From positions 1 through 5,699 of the forward strand of contig RFSU01000148.1 in the NCBI GenBank assembly GCA_009923795.1: 5,699 nucleotides of DNA. Reading direction: 5' to 3'. Below the pieces are notes generated by a model that saw only the letters and a list, made by a program, of their open reading frames with translations, had not been told where the DNA came from and did not search any database. Below are positions 1 through 5,699 of this stretch, piece by piece. Every line of letters starts with the position of its first letter. Within the stretch, counting starts at the first letter, position 1. The DNA is from Sphingomonadaceae bacterium. Its GTDB lineage: Bacteria; Pseudomonadota; Alphaproteobacteria; Sphingomonadales; Sphingomonadaceae. A program made the translations under genes and the position numbers.

Positions 1-967
1 CGATGAAATTGATTGCTCTCGCGGCAGCGTCATTTCGGTCGCAGAAACGCCGCCCGAAGTCTCAGATCAATTTGAAGCAACCATCGTGTGGATGGATGAT
101 GACCCGCTGCATGTCGGCCGATCCTATTGGTTGAAGCTGGGGTCGCAACTAGTGTCCACCACCGTGCAGCAGCCCAAATATACCGTCAACGTCAACACGA
201 TGGAGCATCTGGCGGCCAAAACGCTGGAGCTGAACGCCATTGGCGTAGCCGAGCTGGCGACGGACAAGCCCATAGTGTTTGAACCCTATGCGGACAGCCG
301 CGCCTTGGGTGGCTTTATTCTAATTGATAAGCTGACCAACCGCACCGTTGGGGCAGGCATGCTGCATTTCAGCTTGCGCCGAGCGCAGAATGTGCACTGG
401 CAGGCCACCGATATTGGCCGCGCCGAACATGCAGACCTTAAAAATCAAAAGGCACGCGTGCTTTGGTTTACCGGCCTGTCGGGGTCTGGCAAATCAACCA
501 TCGCCAATGAAGTTGAGAAGTCCCTCAATCTCATGAACCGGCACACTTTCCTGCTGGATGGCGATAATGTGCGCCACGGCCTGAACAAGGATCTGGGCTT
601 TACCGAAGCCGACCGGATTGAGAATATCCGCCGCGTGGGCGAAGTGGCCAAACTCATGGCCGATGCCGGGCTGATTGTGCTTACAGCCTTTATCAGTCCC
701 TTTCGCGCTGAACGCGATATGGTGCGCTCCATGCTGCCAGAAGGCGAATTTATCGAAGTTTTCGTCGATACGCCGCTGGATGTTGCGGAAGCCCGCGATG
801 TGAAGGGGCTGTATAAAAAGGCCCGGTCTGGCGCGCTCAAAAACTTCACCGGGATCGACAGCCCCTATGAAGCACCGATCACCCCCGACATCCGCGTGAA
901 CACGGTTGAGATGACGCCGGCCGAGGCCGCCGAACATATCATCCGCAAGATCCTACCGCTGAAATAA
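1..967 (+). CDS. cysNC: Bifunctional sulfate adenylyltransferase subunit 1 / APS kinase (CysN-CysC fusion), 5' partial
   Basis: This is the C-terminal 321 residues of a fused sulfate-activation enzyme. CysN is the GTPase subunit that, with CysD, makes adenosine 5'-phosphosulfate (APS) from sulfate and ATP; CysC phosphorylates APS to PAPS in the cytoplasm. The frame is open from base 2, so the start and the GTPase domain lie left of the window. Residues 1 to about 140 match the last CysN beta-barrel domains (DQFEA, GRSYWLK, FEPYADSRALGGFILIDKLTN). A complete APS kinase domain follows. Its P-loop GLSGSGKST lies at bases 473-499, then come DGDNVRHGLN, ISPFRAERD and KGLYKKARSG...NFTGIDSPYE. The GTG at base 86 is internal, because conserved CysN sequence continues upstream of it. 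A cysD gene would be expected further left. The gene converges on the MarR gene with only 19 bp between the stops, and no terminator hairpin is visible there. The fusion is the NodQ type, known from alphaproteobacteria and others. Confidence 0.95.
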   Translation, partial: DEIDCSRGSVISVAETPPEVSDQFEATIVWMDDDPLHVGRSYWLKLGSQLVSTTVQQPKYTVNVNTMEHLAAKTLELNAIGVAELATDKPIVFEPYADSRALGGFILIDKLTNRTVGAGMLHFSLRRAQNVHWQATDIGRAEHADLKNQKARVLWFTGLSGSGKSTIANEVEKSLNLMNRHTFLLDGDNVRHGLNKDLGFTEADRIENIRRVGEVAKLMADAGLIVLTAFISPFRAERDMVRSMLPEGEFIEVFVDTPLDVAEARDVKGLYKKARSGALKNFTGIDSPYEAPITPDIRVNTVEMTPAEAAEHIIRKILPLK

Positions 968-986
968 AGGAATGAAGATGGCCGCG

Positions 987-1433
987 TCAGACGTCGGTCG
1001 ATTGTCCTGGCTTCCGCGCAAGATTGCGGCGCATCTGGCTGAGCGATGTGAGCAGAACATGGCGGTCTTTGTCATCAACGCCGCTCAGGGCCTCTTCCAG
1101 CATCTCTTCCCCCAAGGGGCGAAGCTGACTCAAGAGCGCCCCCGCTTTCGGCGTCAGAAATAAGAGCCTGGAGCGGCGATCCTCTGGGTCGGGGCGACGC
1201 TCAACAAGGCCAGCTTCCTGCAAGCGATCGACCATGCGGCACACGGTGATCGGTTCGACTTCCAGCATCTCTGCCAGACCGCCCTGATTAATGCCCTCAA
1301 ACCGAGTGAGCGCGGACAGCACCCGCCATTGGGGGCGCGTGACGCCAATCTGCCGTGCCCGCGCATCAAATGCGCGACGCATCAGCCGAGCGGTGTCCGC
1401 CAGCATCGCAGCCAGATTGTCATCCATAACCAT
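987..1433 (-). CDS. MarR-family winged-helix transcriptional regulator
   Basis: This 148-residue protein is a typical MarR-family dimeric DNA-binding regulator, usually a repressor released by small aromatic or acyl ligands. The winged helix-turn-helix is plain: VTRPQWRVLSAL, then the recognition region LAEMLEVEPITVCRMVDRLQEAGLV (given here in outline), then the wing with DPEDRRSRLLFLT. Flanking N- and C-terminal helices would form the dimer interface. I chose the ATG at 1433; an ATG at 1427 is two codons in, and a TTG at 1463 lies inside a TTGACA promoter-like box and is unlikely. No Shine-Dalgarno sequence precedes either ATG, so the mRNA may be leaderless. It lies 79 bp downstream of the crotonase on the same strand and may be read from the operon, from its own promoter, or both. 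Its likely targets are its own AT-rich upstream palindrome and perhaps the crotonase/lyase pair. Ligand and targets are unknown. Confidence 0.9.
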   Translation of the reverse strand: MVMDDNLAAMLADTARLMRRAFDARARQIGVTRPQWRVLSALTRFEGINQGGLAEMLEVEPITVCRMVDRLQEAGLVERRPDPEDRRSRLLFLTPKAGALLSQLRPLGEEMLEEALSGVDDKDRHVLLTSLSQMRRNLARKPGQSTDV

Positions 1434-1463
1434 AGTTTTTATAAAAATGCTTATAATTGTCAA
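1434..1463 (-). promoter_or_regulatory. Candidate promoter of the MarR gene
   Basis: Read on the minus strand, a perfect TTGACA (bases 1463-1458) is followed by a run of A and T ending at the MarR start codon. The possible -10 elements are imperfect: TAAAAA after a 16-base spacer (1441-1436) or TATAAA after a 14-base spacer. A start site 6-8 bases further on would fall at or next to the ATGs at 1433 and 1427, giving little or no leader. The patch is far richer in A and T than the surrounding coding DNA. The call rests on base pattern alone. Confidence 0.45.
1436..1447. promoter_or_regulatory. Candidate MarR operator: 12-bp perfect palindrome
   Basis: The bases TTTTTATAAAAA form a perfect palindrome between the TTGACA box and the MarR start. 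A second, overlapping symmetry is TTATAA, six bases, TTATAA (about 1439-1456). MarR proteins commonly bind AT-rich palindromes of 16-20 bp that overlap their own promoter, so autoregulation here is a reasonable inference. Short A/T palindromes also arise by chance in promoter DNA, so the assignment is tentative. Confidence 0.35.
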
Positions 1464-1512
1464 GCTTAGGGCGGGTGCTGCACATGCCCCAAAGGCTTAG
1501 TGGGGTGGCTCC

Positions 1513-2289
1513 CTAACGCCCCGTCCATTTGGGTTTACGCTTTTCAGAAAAGGCCCTTGGCCCTTCCTGCGCATCGTCACTGCAATAGGCCTTTTCATGC
1601 GCGGCATAGCCCGCATCAATAGCAGCGCTGCGCCCCATTTCCGTCGAGAGCATGACCGTTTCGCGGGCGGCGGCAACGGACAACGGGGCTCCGTCAATCA
1701 CCTCGCGTGCCAGCGCAAGTGCGGTGTCGATCAGCACCTCTGGGTCCGCCAGACGATTGACCAGACCAATTTCATAGGCGCGCTGCGCCGTGATGGGCTT
1801 TCCAGTCAGAACGATTTCCATGAAGATCCGCTGTGGGATCATATGGATGAGCGGTGCGGCCCAAGGAGAGCCCCGGCCCACCTTCACCTCGGTGATGGCG
1901 AATTTGGCGGTTGTCGATGCAACACACAAATCACAGGCCTGCGCGATCATCCACCCGCCCGCAAAGGCGACCCCGTTCACGGCCGCAATTGTGGGTTTAG
2001 AAAGCGAAATATTCTCATAGGGCATGGGGAACATATCGCGCGGCGGCACCTGCAATTGGCGCTCAACCATTTCCTTCAAATCGCCCCCTGCACAAAATGC
2101 CCTGTCGCCTTGGCCTGTCAGGACCGCGATTTTTGCCGCGTCCTCGTTTTCAAACCGTTCCCAGGCCGCAAACAGACCGTCCCGCACTTCAAGGCTGAGG
2201 CAATTGCGCTGCTCAGGGCGGTTGATCGTGATGATTGCAATGCCGTCGGGCAGGAGGTCATAGAGAACCGCGTCGGACATGGCCGTCAC
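1513..2289 (-). CDS. Enoyl-CoA hydratase/isomerase (crotonase) family protein, atypical active site
   Basis: This 258-residue protein has the usual crotonase length and fold, so it should act on an acyl-CoA thioester in the cytoplasm. The oxyanion-hole segments are visible: DRAFCAGGDL (residues 62-71) and NGVAFAGG (105-112). Later come TEVKVGRG (133-140) and the family stretch LTGKPITAQRAYEIGLVNRL (161-180). Aligned by eye with rat enoyl-CoA hydratase, Glu164 corresponds to Glu134 here, but Glu144 is replaced by Met114; the 20-residue spacing between the two positions is preserved. Classic two-glutamate hydration is therefore doubtful. Isomerase, dehydratase, hydrolase or lyase chemistry is possible, as in other crotonases with altered residues. 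I chose the GTG at 2289: it overlaps the lyase stop by 4 bp (GTGA) and has GGA about 7 bases upstream, which suggests translational coupling. An ATG at 2280 would give 255 residues but lacks a ribosome site. The substrate is not identifiable. Confidence 0.92.
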   Translation of the reverse strand: MTAMSDAVLYDLLPDGIAIITINRPEQRNCLSLEVRDGLFAAWERFENEDAAKIAVLTGQGDRAFCAGGDLKEMVERQLQVPPRDMFPMPYENISLSKPTIAAVNGVAFAGGWMIAQACDLCVASTTAKFAITEVKVGRGSPWAAPLIHMIPQRIFMEIVLTGKPITAQRAYEIGLVNRLADPEVLIDTALALAREVIDGAPLSVAAARETVMLSTEMGRSAAIDAGYAAHEKAYCSDDAQEGPRAFSEKRKPKWTGR

Positions 2290-3170
2290 GCATCATCCAC
2301 TTGGGCGAGCAATTGTTGCGCGCGCGACAAAAAGGGACGGTCAAGCATGCCGCCCTTATACCCAATGGCCCCGACGCCCGGATTGGCCCGGAAAATCTCG
2401 ACAATCTCCTGCGCCTCAGCAATGTCTTCGGCACTCGGGGTGAAGGCGGCGTTGATCACATCCACCTGTGCCGGATGGATCGCCAGCATGCCCCGAAAGC
2501 CATTGCGGCGAACCATTTCGGCACGGGCTTTCAAAGCCTCCAAATCCTTATAATCGGCGCAAATCGTCTCCACCGCAGGGACGCCCGCCGCCGCGGCACC
2601 CAGCAGGGTCAGGCTGCGGGCCAGTTCAAACGTGAAGCTGAAGCTGCCATCGGCATTAAGGTTAGACATGGCGCCGACAGAATCCGCCAGATCCTCAGCA
2701 CCCCAGGTCAGCGCAACGAGACGCCGCACGCCCTTATAATCGCCCGTCTTGAACATGGCCTCAGCCGTTTCGAGCAGGATAATGACAGGCGTTGAGCCTT
2801 CCTCAAGGCCGTTCGCGACTTCGAGGGCGGAGAGATAATGGTCGAGCCTTTCGACATCGGCCCGGCCATAAACTTTGGGCAGCATAATCCCGCCCGGCTG
2901 CGCGGGCAAAATGGCGGCCAGATCGTCTAGCGCATAAGGGCCATCTAAAGGGTTGATGCGCACCCAGATCCGGGCGCGATGGGCCGCATTGGCCCGGATC
3001 AGATCTTGGACCATCTGTCGGGCCATCGGTTTGTTTTCGACGGCCACAGCATCTTCAAGGTCAAGCAAGGCGATATCGGCGTTGCTCTCCACCGCCTTGG
3101 TCATTTTCTTGTCGCTGTCCCCGGGGGCAAAGAGCCAGGACCGCATTTTCAACGAAGATGTCCGTGTCAT
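2286..3170 (-). CDS. CitE-like HpcH/HpaI aldolase / citrate lyase family protein
   Basis: This 294-residue protein belongs to the CitE-like branch of the HpcH/HpaI family: Mg-dependent TIM-barrel enzymes that cleave or form C-C bonds in CoA esters such as malyl-CoA, methylmalyl-CoA or citramalyl-CoA. Family landmarks run in order: RSWLFAPGDS (10-19), LLDLEDAV (35-42), WVRINPLD (69-76), GIMLPKV (94-100), ILLETAEAM (131-139) with the probable metal ligand Glu134, WGAEDL (156-161) with probable metal ligand Asp160, AIHPAQVDVIN (230-240) and GGMLDRP (273-279). All expected active-site positions look intact. The ATG at 3170 fits the family N-terminus; an AAGGGG lies 12 bases upstream. A TTG at 3230 would add 20 residues unlike the family and would run through an inverted repeat. 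Citrate lyase itself is unlikely, since no citC, citD, citF or citG gene adjoins it. Coupling to the crotonase suggests a two-step acyl-CoA route, with malyl- or citramalyl-CoA-type lyase activity the best guess. Confidence 0.92.
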   Translation of the reverse strand: MTRTSSLKMRSWLFAPGDSDKKMTKAVESNADIALLDLEDAVAVENKPMARQMVQDLIRANAAHRARIWVRINPLDGPYALDDLAAILPAQPGGIMLPKVYGRADVERLDHYLSALEVANGLEEGSTPVIILLETAEAMFKTGDYKGVRRLVALTWGAEDLADSVGAMSNLNADGSFSFTFELARSLTLLGAAAAGVPAVETICADYKDLEALKARAEMVRRNGFRGMLAIHPAQVDVINAAFTPSAEDIAEAQEIVEIFRANPGVGAIGYKGGMLDRPFLSRAQQLLAQVDDA

Positions 3171-3200
3171 CAGCTTTTTCTGCCCCTTGCTTTCCCTCAA

Positions 3201-3240
3201 CCCCCTCTTTGTCGCGCATTTTTCGCGCAAGAGAAAGGGG
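3201..3240 (-). promoter_or_regulatory. Imperfect inverted repeat upstream of the lyase gene
   Basis: On the minus strand the arms are CCCC-TTT-CTCTT-G-CGCG and CGCG-ACA-AAGAG-GGGG around a loop of about seven bases rich in A. It ends 30 bases before the chosen lyase start. A direct repeat TGCGCGA, with an 11-base period (one helical turn), lies within it. No T-run follows, so it is not an intrinsic terminator. It could be a protein-binding site or a leader hairpin. No convincing -35/-10 pair was found around it. Confidence 0.4.
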
Positions 3241-3274
3241 CGTCAGCGAAGATCCTCAGGGCGTGACCCGAAAA

Positions 3275-3319
3275 GGACAAAAGAAAACGCCCGCGAGCAG
3301 CGATGGCTCACGGGCGTTT
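3275..3319 (-). terminator. Rho-independent terminator of the TonB-dependent receptor gene
   Basis: Read on the minus strand, AAACGCCCGTGAG (3319-3307) pairs with CTCGCGGGCGTTT (3297-3285) to give a 13-bp GC-rich stem with one G-U pair and a 9-base loop. TCTTTTG and another TTTT follow it directly. It begins 23 bases after the receptor stop codon. The plus strand also shows a T-rich tail (CTATTTTT) after the same stem, so it could act in both directions. It separates the receptor transcript from the lyase and crotonase genes. Confidence 0.88.
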
Positions 3320-3342
3320 CTATTTTTCAAGTCTTGGCTTGA

Positions 3343-5699
3343 TTAGAACTTATAGCCCGCTTCAACACCGATGAGACGACGTCCGCCCGGCGAGATGAAA
3401 GAGCCGCCAAATTCGGCCGCCAAGATGACTTCGTTCACATATTTCTTGTTAAGGGCGTTGTTGGCAAACACGCTGATCTTCCAACGCTCACCCTCAAGGC
3501 CGGCCCGCAGATCAAGTACGCCATAGGTGCCGCGGCGTGCGACATTATATTTGGCATCGCCAAAGCGGGCACCCAAGAAGCTAACCTGCGACACGGGGAT
3601 CAAACCACTGAAGATGGTTGGAACCGTTTCATCCTGAACCGTGTGGAACCAGGTTGGGCCTGTGATGCGGTAATCGGCGCGCAGAACGCCGTCCACCGAG
3701 TCGGTGATGGGCGTATCAATCTGCGTGCCAAGATTGATCGTGTACTCAGCCGTATAGGGTGACTTATTGCCAACCGTATAGGGGCGTGAGCTGTTCTTCT
3801 TAATCTCTGAGTCGGTGTAGTTCACCGAGCTGAAGACCGACCAGCCACGCATGATATTGGCATTGGCGTTGAATTCCACGCCCTTCAGATCGACACGATC
3901 AATGTTGGACACAACGCGCAGCAGGCCAAAGCTGCCGACATAAAATTCAAAGAACTGCATGTTGGACACCTTGGTGTAATAGCCTGCCAGATCAAAGTTG
4001 ATCGGGCCGGCCTTACCCCGCAAGCCGAGTTCAAACGCGTCGGACTTTTCCTTGCCATAAAGATCGTTGATCTTGATCCTGGCATTGATTGTGCCCGGCG
4101 CGCCATTGTTGAAGCTGCCATCCACAATCGCGCGTGAGCCCTGATTGTTGAAACCGCCAGACTTAAAGCCGATGCCATAATTGGCATAAGCATTCAGGTC
4201 CTGAGCCAGTTCATAACGGACGGTGATCTTGGGCTGGAACTGGTTGAAGGTTTCAGATTTGGGGCTAATTGCGCCGCCGGTCTGACCCGGATTGATCGGC
4301 CCGCCGGTGATCGGGTCTTTCGCCACTGGTACCAAGTTATTCACGTTGCGGTGCTCGCTATCATAACGCACGGCAATGCCGATATCGAGCTTGTCGCTCG
4401 CTTCATAATCGACCGAACCGAATGCGGCGTAGACGTTGGTGCCGAACTTGTCGTGGAACAGCTGCGATGTGGGATTATCCGATGAAGGGGCGTTATACAG
4501 ATTCTGGATAATGCCCTTGCCCAGATCGGCACCCAGGCTGACGCCCACTTCACGCTTAATGTTCAGATAATAGGCGCCCACCAACCAGTTGAGCGGACCA
4601 TCCCCCGTGGAAGCGAGACGGACTTCTGCGGAGAAGTCCTTTTGGTTGCGCAGCTGATATTGCGTTCCGTCGCAGGTTGTCGGGCTGTAGGGGCCAAAGG
4701 TCGACCCCGTCGCCGGGTTGAACAAGAAGGGTACCGCGCTGGACCCGATATTGCCCGGCTGATTGACTGCATAGCCCGTCAGCGCCGCTGTTGTGGCGAA
4801 GCACTTATTCTGAACTGCTGTGTTCACGGCATTTGCCGGGGCACCCAGAGCGGGCGAAATATAACGGGCAAAGTCGGCCGATGTGCCGTCGGCCGTCAGG
4901 TCGTTCTTAATGTCGCTATAGGCAACCCAAGCGGTCAACGCCGACGTCCCAAAATCATGATCGAGCTTCAAAGAGGCTTCAAAGGTCGACTGTTCATTGG
5001 TCGGGCGGATATTGCCATAATAGTCGAAGGGATGCTCATCGACCTTTTCGTTGAACGCAGGGTTGAATGCGCCAAAGGCAGGCAGATGGAAGGAGGCGTT
5101 GAAGTTGATCGACGCGCCATTCAGCTTGCCATAACGGGCCTTGGCATCAATTTCCGTATTGTCGCCAAGGGGGGCAACCAAGCGACCATTAATGTTCCAG
5201 CTTTCCTGATCATCCACAGCCTTTTCCTTGAGGAAGCGGTTGTAGAAAAAGCCATCCGTGCTCGCATAATCAGCCGAGAGCAGAAGCCCCGCACCATTGC
5301 CGATTGGCGTGGAGACATAGGCATTGGCGCGCATGGTGTTTTCATTGGCGTAGCTCGCCTCCACACCGCCTTCAAAGCTGTCACCCGGCTTGATCGTCTG
5401 GACCACAATGGCGCCTGCGGCTGCGTTGCGCCCATAAAGTGCGCCTTGCGGGCCTTTGAGGATTTCAATCTGACGCAACGTGCCCTGATTTTGGTTCAAG
5501 GCTGCGGTATTCGTCTTAAGGATCCCATCGACAACCAACGCGACCGAGCTTTCGGCATCGCGCGCGCCGTTAAGACCACGAATGTTGATCTGCGTGTCAC
5601 CGGCTTCCGCCGAGCCCGTCACAATGGTGACGCCGGGCGTGAGCTTCACAAAGTCAGATGCCGTCTGCGCACCCGTTTTTTCGAGCGTGTCCCCCGACA
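3343..5699 (-). CDS. TonB-dependent outer-membrane receptor, 5' partial
   Basis: These are the last 784 residues (16 plus 768 counted from base 5649) of an outer-membrane active transporter energised by TonB-ExbB-ExbD. The frame is open to the window edge, so the signal peptide, any TonB box and the first part of the plug lie outside. The GTG at 5649 is internal, as plug-like sequence (TASDFVKLTPGV) runs through it. The plug carries INIRGLNG, ALVVDGI and IEILKGPQGALYGRNA (about bases 5422-5470). A 22-strand barrel should follow, with typical late motifs YGIGFKSGGFN and NNALNKKYVNE and a terminal GVEAGYKF that ends in Phe, as outer-membrane barrels do for BAM recognition. Two cysteines (codons near 4801-4803 and 4672-4674) sit 43 residues apart in a probable surface loop. 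The style matches the large sphingomonad receptor family. Substrate could be a siderophore, vitamin B12, a saccharide or an organic compound; nothing here decides it. A strong terminator follows the stop. Confidence 0.94.
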   Translation of the reverse strand, partial: SGDTLEKTGAQTASDFVKLTPGVTIVTGSAEAGDTQINIRGLNGARDAESSVALVVDGILKTNTAALNQNQGTLRQIEILKGPQGALYGRNAAAGAIVVQTIKPGDSFEGGVEASYANENTMRANAYVSTPIGNGAGLLLSADYASTDGFFYNRFLKEKAVDDQESWNINGRLVAPLGDNTEIDAKARYGKLNGASINFNASFHLPAFGAFNPAFNEKVDEHPFDYYGNIRPTNEQSTFEASLKLDHDFGTSALTAWVAYSDIKNDLTADGTSADFARYISPALGAPANAVNTAVQNKCFATTAALTGYAVNQPGNIGSSAVPFLFNPATGSTFGPYSPTTCDGTQYQLRNQKDFSAEVRLASTGDGPLNWLVGAYYLNIKREVGVSLGADLGKGIIQNLYNAPSSDNPTSQLFHDKFGTNVYAAFGSVDYEASDKLDIGIAVRYDSEHRNVNNLVPVAKDPITGGPINPGQTGGAISPKSETFNQFQPKITVRYELAQDLNAYANYGIGFKSGGFNNQGSRAIVDGSFNNGAPGTINARIKINDLYGKEKSDAFELGLRGKAGPINFDLAGYYTKVSNMQFFEFYVGSFGLLRVVSNIDRVDLKGVEFNANANIMRGWSVFSSVNYTDSEIKKNSSRPYTVGNKSPYTAEYTINLGTQIDTPITDSVDGVLRADYRITGPTWFHTVQDETVPTIFSGLIPVSQVSFLGARFGDAKYNVARRGTYGVLDLRAGLEGERWKISVFANNALNKKYVNEVILAAEFGGSFISPGGRRLIGVEAGYKF

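Noticed and set aside
86..88. GTG as the start of the sulfate-activation gene
   Set aside because: Conserved CysN sequence (SRGSVIS, PPEVSDQFEA) is in frame upstream to base 2, so the gene is cut by the window edge.
445..937. Two open frames on the minus strand (134 and 147 residues)
   Set aside because: They are antisense to the strongly conserved APS kinase domain and are only its shadows.
972..1163. A short plus-strand open frame after cysNC with an AAGGA in front
   Set aside because: It overlaps the MarR coding region and resembles no known protein; the start-like signal is reported only as a low-interest finding.
1461..1463. TTG as the start of the MarR gene
   Set aside because: It would add ten residues coded by the AT-rich promoter-like patch, and its first bases are the TTGACA box itself.
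1469..1505. Small hairpins between the crotonase and MarR genes (GGGC..GTGC/GCAC..GCCC and CCCCA/TGGGG), with a GCTTAG direct repeat
   Set aside because: The stems are short or broken and have no T-run on either strand, so they do not support a terminator call.
1597..2553. A 318-residue open frame on the plus strand
   Set aside because: It lies opposite the crotonase and lyase genes, which show clear family motifs throughout. Its translation has no recognisable domain and mixed composition, as expected of an antisense shadow in GC-rich DNA.
2235..2795. A 186-residue open frame on the plus strand
   Set aside because: It is antisense to the lyase gene, shows no motif and has no convincing ribosome site.
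5647..5649. GTG as the start of the receptor gene
   Set aside because: The reading frame continues to the window edge with plug-like sequence, and a start here would remove the signal peptide that an outer-membrane receptor needs.

Overview
The window looks like a chromosomal segment from an alphaproteobacterium, most likely of the Sphingomonadales. The reasons are moderately high GC by eye, a fused CysN-CysC sulfate-activation protein, and a large TonB-dependent receptor of the sphingomonad style (plug motif LKGPQGALYGRNA, barrel motif GFKSGGFN) beside acyl-CoA catabolism genes. The genus is inference only.

Layout, left to right. Positions 1-967 (+) hold the 3' part of cysNC: the end of the sulfate adenylyltransferase large subunit fused to a complete APS kinase domain. 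After a 19-bp gap, everything else lies on the minus strand and is transcribed right to left. From the right edge these are the TonB-dependent receptor (3343-5699, N-terminus outside the window), a strong intrinsic terminator (about 3275-3319), a 40-bp imperfect inverted repeat (3201-3240), a CitE-like HpcH/HpaI lyase (2286-3170), a crotonase (1513-2289, sharing a 4-bp GTGA overlap with the lyase gene) and a MarR-family regulator (987-1433). The regulator has an AT-rich palindrome and a TTGACA box directly in front of its start.

How the genes may work together. The lyase and crotonase are almost certainly co-transcribed and translationally coupled, so they probably act in sequence on CoA thioesters. 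The MarR protein sits 79 bp downstream with its own promoter-like region and is a plausible ligand-responsive repressor of itself and perhaps of the pair. The receptor may import the substrate, but the terminator between it and the lyase makes it a separate transcription unit. No substrate can be named from the sequence.

The crotonase is the most unusual gene. It keeps the glutamate aligned with Glu164 of rat enoyl-CoA hydratase but has methionine where Glu144 should be, so plain enoyl-CoA hydratase activity should not be assumed. I saw no mobile element, CRISPR array, tRNA, rRNA or phage gene, and no clearly new system. No stretch over 300 bases lacks a gene; the two longest intergenic stretches are 1434-1512 and 3171-3342, both described below.
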